Positions 4,023 to 6,853 of a stretch of DNA of 6,853 bases are shown here, piece by piece. Position 1 is the first letter of the stretch, and the number at the start of each line of letters is the position of its first letter. The notes under the pieces are model-generated. The model worked only from the letters and a program-made list of their open reading frames with translations, had not been told where the DNA came from and made no database searches. Origin of the DNA: Candidatus Methylomirabilota bacterium (GTDB lineage: Bacteria; Methylomirabilota; Methylomirabilia; Methylomirabilales; JACPAU01); contig JAHFDC010000044.1 of assembly GCA_023249205.1 (NCBI GenBank), positions 1-6,853 on the forward strand, in the 5' to 3' direction. The position numbers and the translations under genes are program-made.

Positions 4023-5096
4023 TCAGGGAACGATGACGACCTTCAGCGCGTCCCTCCGCTCCATCGCGGTGAGGGCCGCCTCCAGGTCTTTCAGCGACAT
4101 TTCGTGACTGAGAAGGGACTCGATGTTCAGGCGCCGTCCGGCCAACAGGTTCAAGGCCTCCCGGACGTGCCCGGGAGTATGGTGGAAAACCCCCAGCAAT
4201 GTCAACTCCTCGTAGTGCAAGCGCTGGGTGTCCACACGGACCTGGGTGCCCGCGGCGCAGCCGCCGAAGAACGCCACCGTCCCACCCTTCCGGACAGTGG
4301 CGACGCCCTGCTCCCACGCCTCCGGCCGGCCCACCGCCTCGATGACGATGTCCGGCCCGAGACCCCCCGGCGTCCGCTCCCGGACCGCCGCCACCGGGTC
4401 CGGGGTGGCCTCGAGATCCACGACCGCCTCCGCCCCGCACGCGTAGGCCCGGCTGAGGCGGAGCGCCCCGCGGCCCACAGCGATACAGCGAGCGCCCCGG
4501 AGCCGGGCCGCCTGGAGGAGCAGGAGGCCGATCGGTCCGGTGCCGAGGATGGCCACCGTGTCGTCCGCCCGCACCCCGGCACGGTCCACCCCGTGCAGGA
4601 CGCAGGCGAGCGGCTCCAGGAAGGCGGCCTCCCGCGCCGGCAGATCGTCGGGGAGAGGGAGCAAGTTCACCGCCGCCAGGGCTGCCGGGACCCGGACGTA
4701 CTCGGCGAACGCGCCGTTCAGGAAGAGGAGGCGGTCGCAGAGGTTCTCCTTTCCGCTCCGGCAATAGCCGCAGGTCAGGCAGGGAGCCGAATTGGCAGCG
4801 GCCACCCGCTGGCCGACCGTAAACTGCTCCACCCCCTTCCCCACCGCCGCCACCACCCCGGCGAACTCGTGGCCGAAGACGGTGGGAATCGCCTGGATCA
4901 TGACCGGGTGGCCCCGGCGGAAGGTCTTGACGTCGGTGGAGCAGGTCAGGGCGACCTCGACCCGGACGAGGACCTCCCCGGGCCCGGGCCGCCGGACCGG
5001 AACCGTCCCGTAGCGGATGTCCCCGGGGCCGTGGAACGTCACCGCCCGCATCCTGGTCGGGATAGAAGCGCCCCCACGACCGCCGGTCGCCGGCAT
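4023..5096 (-). CDS. Zinc-dependent medium-chain dehydrogenase (MDR), second of a tandem pair
   Basis: This 357-residue cytoplasmic MDR enzyme belongs to the sorbitol/threonine dehydrogenase-like group. Catalytic zinc ligands fit Cys52 (TCSTD), His76-Glu77 (GHEFAG) and Glu161 (LEP). The structural zinc lobe is complete: Cys106, Cys109, Cys112 and Cys120 (CLTCGYC...C). The nucleotide fold has GTGPIG at 185-190. The second strand ends in Val-Gly208-Arg209 rather than the usual acidic residue, which suggests NADP(H). The substrate is unknown; polyols, sugar alcohols or threonine-like amino alcohols are typical. ATG 5096 overlaps the TGA of the upstream dehydrogenase (TGATG) and has GGAGGG six bases before it. 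I therefore prefer it to Met16 (5051), which lacks a ribosome-binding site, and accept a 15-residue N-terminal extension. It is translationally coupled to its paralogue and is the last gene of the likely ispA operon. Confidence 0.9.
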   Translation of the reverse strand: MPATGGRGGASIPTRMRAVTFHGPGDIRYGTVPVRRPGPGEVLVRVEVALTCSTDVKTFRRGHPVMIQAIPTVFGHEFAGVVAAVGKGVEQFTVGQRVAAANSAPCLTCGYCRSGKENLCDRLLFLNGAFAEYVRVPAALAAVNLLPLPDDLPAREAAFLEPLACVLHGVDRAGVRADDTVAILGTGPIGLLLLQAARLRGARCIAVGRGALRLSRAYACGAEAVVDLEATPDPVAAVRERTPGGLGPDIVIEAVGRPEAWEQGVATVRKGGTVAFFGGCAAGTQVRVDTQRLHYEELTLLGVFHHTPGHVREALNLLAGRRLNIESLLSHEMSLKDLEAALTAMERRDALKVVIVP

Positions 5097-6148
5097 CAGG
5101 CTCCCTCCTCATTCGGGCCCAGAATGACCTTCAGGGCCCGGCGCTGCCGAACCAGGGCCACGGCCTCCCCGAGAGCGCTGAGGGGGAGCCGGTGCGTGAT
5201 CAGTTCGGCTGCCCGGACGCGCCTGGCTGCCAGAAGACCGAGAGCCTCCCGGAGGTCGGCCGGCGAGGGGGAGTAGGAGCCGAAGAGGGTCAGTTCCCGG
5301 TAGTAGAGGGGGTTCAGGTTCACGGGGACCGCCGCATCCGGGGCCAGGGGAGCGAAACAGCAGAGGGCACCGCCGTCACGCACCCAGGCGAGGGCGGGAG
5401 GGAGGACCGCCGCGCTCCCCGCCGTGAGGACGGCAAGGTCCGCGCCGCGGCCGTCGCTCACGGCCCGGATGGCGGCCGCCACGTCCTCGCGGGTCGGGTC
5501 GAGGGCGGCTTCCGCCCCGAGGTGCCGGGCGATCTCCCGCCGCTCCGGGATCGGGTCCACCCCCACGACTCGCGCGCCCCGCAGACCGAGCAGCTGGATG
5601 AAGAGCAACCCGATCGAGCCAAGCCCGACCACGACCGCCGCCTCTCCGGCCTCCAGGGGCGAGCGCTTGAGCGCCCGCAGGCAGGATGCGAGTGGCTCGG
5701 TGAAGGCGGCCTCGGCGTCGGCCAACGAGTCCGGGACCGGGAGGGTGACCTCCGCCACGTGACGCTGCGGGACCCGGATGAAGGCAGCGAACCCTCCCGG
5801 ATCGAGGTTGCTCTCGCGGAAAGCCCGGCACATGGAGACGTTCCCGTGACGGCAGTAGTGGCAAGTCCCGCAGGGGACGTGGTGCGAGACCACCACGCGG
5901 TTCCCCGGCGAAAACGCCTGGACCCCCGTCCCGACCGCCACGACGGTCCCCACCACCTCATGGCCCAGGACGGCAGGCGCGGCCACGGTCCCGTGGACGA
6001 TCTTGTAGACGTCGGAGCCGCAGAGGCCGCAGGAGCGGAGTGCCACCAAGAGTTCACCGGACCCGATGGCCGGGACCGGCAGGGAGCGGGCCTCGACGCG
6101 CCCGTCCCCGACATACACGGCCGCCGGCATCATCCGCGGAATCTCCAC
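5096..6148 (-). CDS. Zinc-dependent medium-chain dehydrogenase (MDR), first of a tandem pair
   Basis: This is a 350-residue MDR dehydrogenase. The catalytic zinc ligands are Cys43 (CGLCGSD), His63-Glu64 (GHEVVG) and Glu151 (TEP). The structural zinc Cys are 93, 96, 99 and 107 (CGTCHYC...C). The Rossmann motif GLGSIG is at 175-180, with Asp198 ending the second strand, so NAD(H) is the expected cofactor. It oxidises a secondary alcohol, polyol or amino alcohol of unknown identity. Its C-terminal half (LYYRELTLFG, then a REALGLLAARR helix) parallels the next gene, showing that the two are paralogues. The start is uncertain. GTG 6148 has AGGGGA five bases upstream and lies 19 bases after the ispA stop. 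ATG 6133 or 6130 (MMPAAV) has a GGAG at longer spacing and matches usual N-termini. The stop TGA overlaps the next ATG by one base. Confidence 0.9.
   Translation of the reverse strand: MEIPRMMPAAVYVGDGRVEARSLPVPAIGSGELLVALRSCGLCGSDVYKIVHGTVAAPAVLGHEVVGTVVAVGTGVQAFSPGNRVVVSHHVPCGTCHYCRHGNVSMCRAFRESNLDPGGFAAFIRVPQRHVAEVTLPVPDSLADAEAAFTEPLASCLRALKRSPLEAGEAAVVVGLGSIGLLFIQLLGLRGARVVGVDPIPERREIARHLGAEAALDPTREDVAAAIRAVSDGRGADLAVLTAGSAAVLPPALAWVRDGGALCCFAPLAPDAAVPVNLNPLYYRELTLFGSYSPSPADLREALGLLAARRVRAAELITHRLPLSALGEAVALVRQRRALKVILGPNEEGA
5103..5108 (-). promoter_or_regulatory. Ribosome-binding site and TGATG overlap coupling the two dehydrogenases
   Basis: GGAGGG, six bases before ATG 5096, lies within the last codons of the upstream dehydrogenase. 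The upstream TGA (5098-5096) and the downstream ATG (5096-5094) share one base. This arrangement is the usual signature of translational coupling and decides the downstream start. Confidence 0.75.
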
Positions 6149-6167
6149 CGCTGTCCCCTGGCTCTCC

Positions 6168-6853
6168 CTAGCGGCGCCGCTCGACGATGAAGCGGGCGAT
6201 GCCGCGCAGCGGATCGGCCCGCGCGTCGAGCGGCTCCAGGGCCCTGATGGCCTCGGCCACCAGGCCGGCAGCCCGGGCCTTGGCCCCCTCGAGCCCGTGC
6301 ACAGCCGGGTAGGTCGCCTTGCCCTTGGCAGCGTCGCTCCCCACCGCCTTGCCGATCGTCGCCGCCTCCCCTTCCACGTTCAGGACATCGTCCGCGATCT
6401 GGAACGCCAACCCGACCGCCTCGCCGTAGGCCGTGATGGCCCGAAGCTGCGCCTCGCCCGCTCCGGCCAGGAGCGCCCCGGCCCGGAGCGACGCGCGGAT
6501 GAGAGCCCCCGTCTTGTGCCGGTGCACGGACTCGAGGTGCGCCGCATCCACCCCCTTCCCCTCGGAGAGGATGTCCAGCGTCTGCCCACCCACCATCCCT
6601 CGGGAGCCGGCGGCCGCCGCGATCTCCTGCATCGCCGTGAGCAGCCGTTTCGGGTCGTGGCGGCTCACGCACTCCGGACCGGTCAAGTGCCCGAACGCTT
6701 CGGTGAGAAGGGCGTCCCCCGCCAGGATCGCCACCGCCTCGCCGAAGACCCGGTGGCTCGTCGGCCGGCCCCGGCGGAAGTCGTCGTCGTCCATGGCGGG
6801 GAGATCATCGTGGATCAGGGAGTAGGTGTGGATCATCTCCAGGGCGGCCGCCA
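6168..6853 (-). CDS. ispA: Polyprenyl (farnesyl/geranylgeranyl) diphosphate synthase, 5'-truncated
   Basis: The last 228 codons of a trans-isoprenyl diphosphate synthase are visible; the N-terminus is cut by the right window edge. The frame is open through the edge, adding AAALE before the first internal Met (6836). The first Asp-rich motif, which binds Mg and the allylic diphosphate, is HDDLPAMDDDD followed by RRGRPTSH. The second is QIADDVLNVEG, then GKAVGSDAAKGKATYP, both typical of IspA-type enzymes. In the second motif the fifth position is Asn instead of Asp (DDxxN), a variant I recall from other bacterial IspA proteins. The enzyme condenses isopentenyl diphosphate with allylic diphosphates in the cytoplasm, feeding quinone, hopanoid and undecaprenyl synthesis; product length is not certain. 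The usual neighbour dxs does not follow directly. Instead two dehydrogenases follow after 19 bases. The stop is TAG at 6170-6168. Confidence 0.9.
   Translation of the reverse strand, partial: AAALEMIHTYSLIHDDLPAMDDDDFRRGRPTSHRVFGEAVAILAGDALLTEAFGHLTGPECVSRHDPKRLLTAMQEIAAAAGSRGMVGGQTLDILSEGKGVDAAHLESVHRHKTGALIRASLRAGALLAGAGEAQLRAITAYGEAVGLAFQIADDVLNVEGEAATIGKAVGSDAAKGKATYPAVHGLEGAKARAAGLVAEAIRALEPLDARADPLRGIARFIVERRR

Noticed and set aside
3936..6190. Plus-strand frames opposite the two dehydrogenases, and a 372-residue minus-strand frame at 3994-5112
   Set aside because: They are low-complexity Arg/Gly/Pro translations in the wrong frame. The MDR frame has all zinc ligands and Rossmann motifs intact.

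Overview
This is a GC-rich (roughly 70%) bacterial window in which every gene I can support lies on the minus strand. Transcription therefore runs from the right edge to the left edge. An outer-membrane PagL-type lipid A deacylase and a TIGR04073 (exosortase-associated) secreted protein indicate a Gram-negative envelope. The GC content and gene mix would fit an uncultured lineage such as NC10/Rokubacteria (Methylomirabilota) or a deltaproteobacterium-like group. That placement is a guess, because no rRNA or other marker is present.

Layout in order of transcription. (1) 6853-6168: most of an IspA-type polyprenyl diphosphate synthase, 5'-truncated by the window edge. (2) 6148-5096 and 5096-4023: two tandem zinc-dependent medium-chain dehydrogenases. 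The second is translationally coupled to the first by a TGATG overlap, and the pair follows ispA by only 19 bases, so the three look like one operon. A stem-loop lies just after the last stop. (3) 3794-3387: a 135-residue exported TIGR04073 protein. It is followed after 48 bases by 3338-2640, an outer-membrane acyloxyacyl hydrolase of the PagL family; together they form an envelope-related pair. (4) 2451-2329: a 40-residue double-CPQC zinc-ribbon miniprotein with a GTG start. (5) 2139-1360: a HAD-IIA (NagD-like) phosphatase. (6) 1117-359: a classical 252-residue SDR oxidoreductase. (7) 182-1: the N-terminus of a thiamine-diphosphate 2-oxoacid dehydrogenase E1 alpha subunit, preceded by a good promoter (TTGACA-17-TAGGGT).

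The most unusual feature is not a gene. The 242-base gap between the HAD and SDR genes is almost filled by a 203-bp imperfect palindrome (1161-1363). Its perfect 14-bp terminal inverted repeats and long arms look like a miniature inverted-repeat element, and its right end supplies the stop codon of the HAD gene. A second, unrelated long inverted repeat (2174-2295) lies between the zinc-ribbon and HAD genes. No gap between genes exceeds 300 bases. The gaps at 183-358, 1118-1359, 2140-2328, 2452-2639 and 3795-4022 hold only the promoters, hairpins and repeats listed.

Functionally the window combines isoprenoid precursor elongation, small-molecule redox (two MDR enzymes and one SDR), sugar-phosphate-type dephosphorylation and outer-membrane modification. 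I see no toxin, defence, CRISPR or phage genes.
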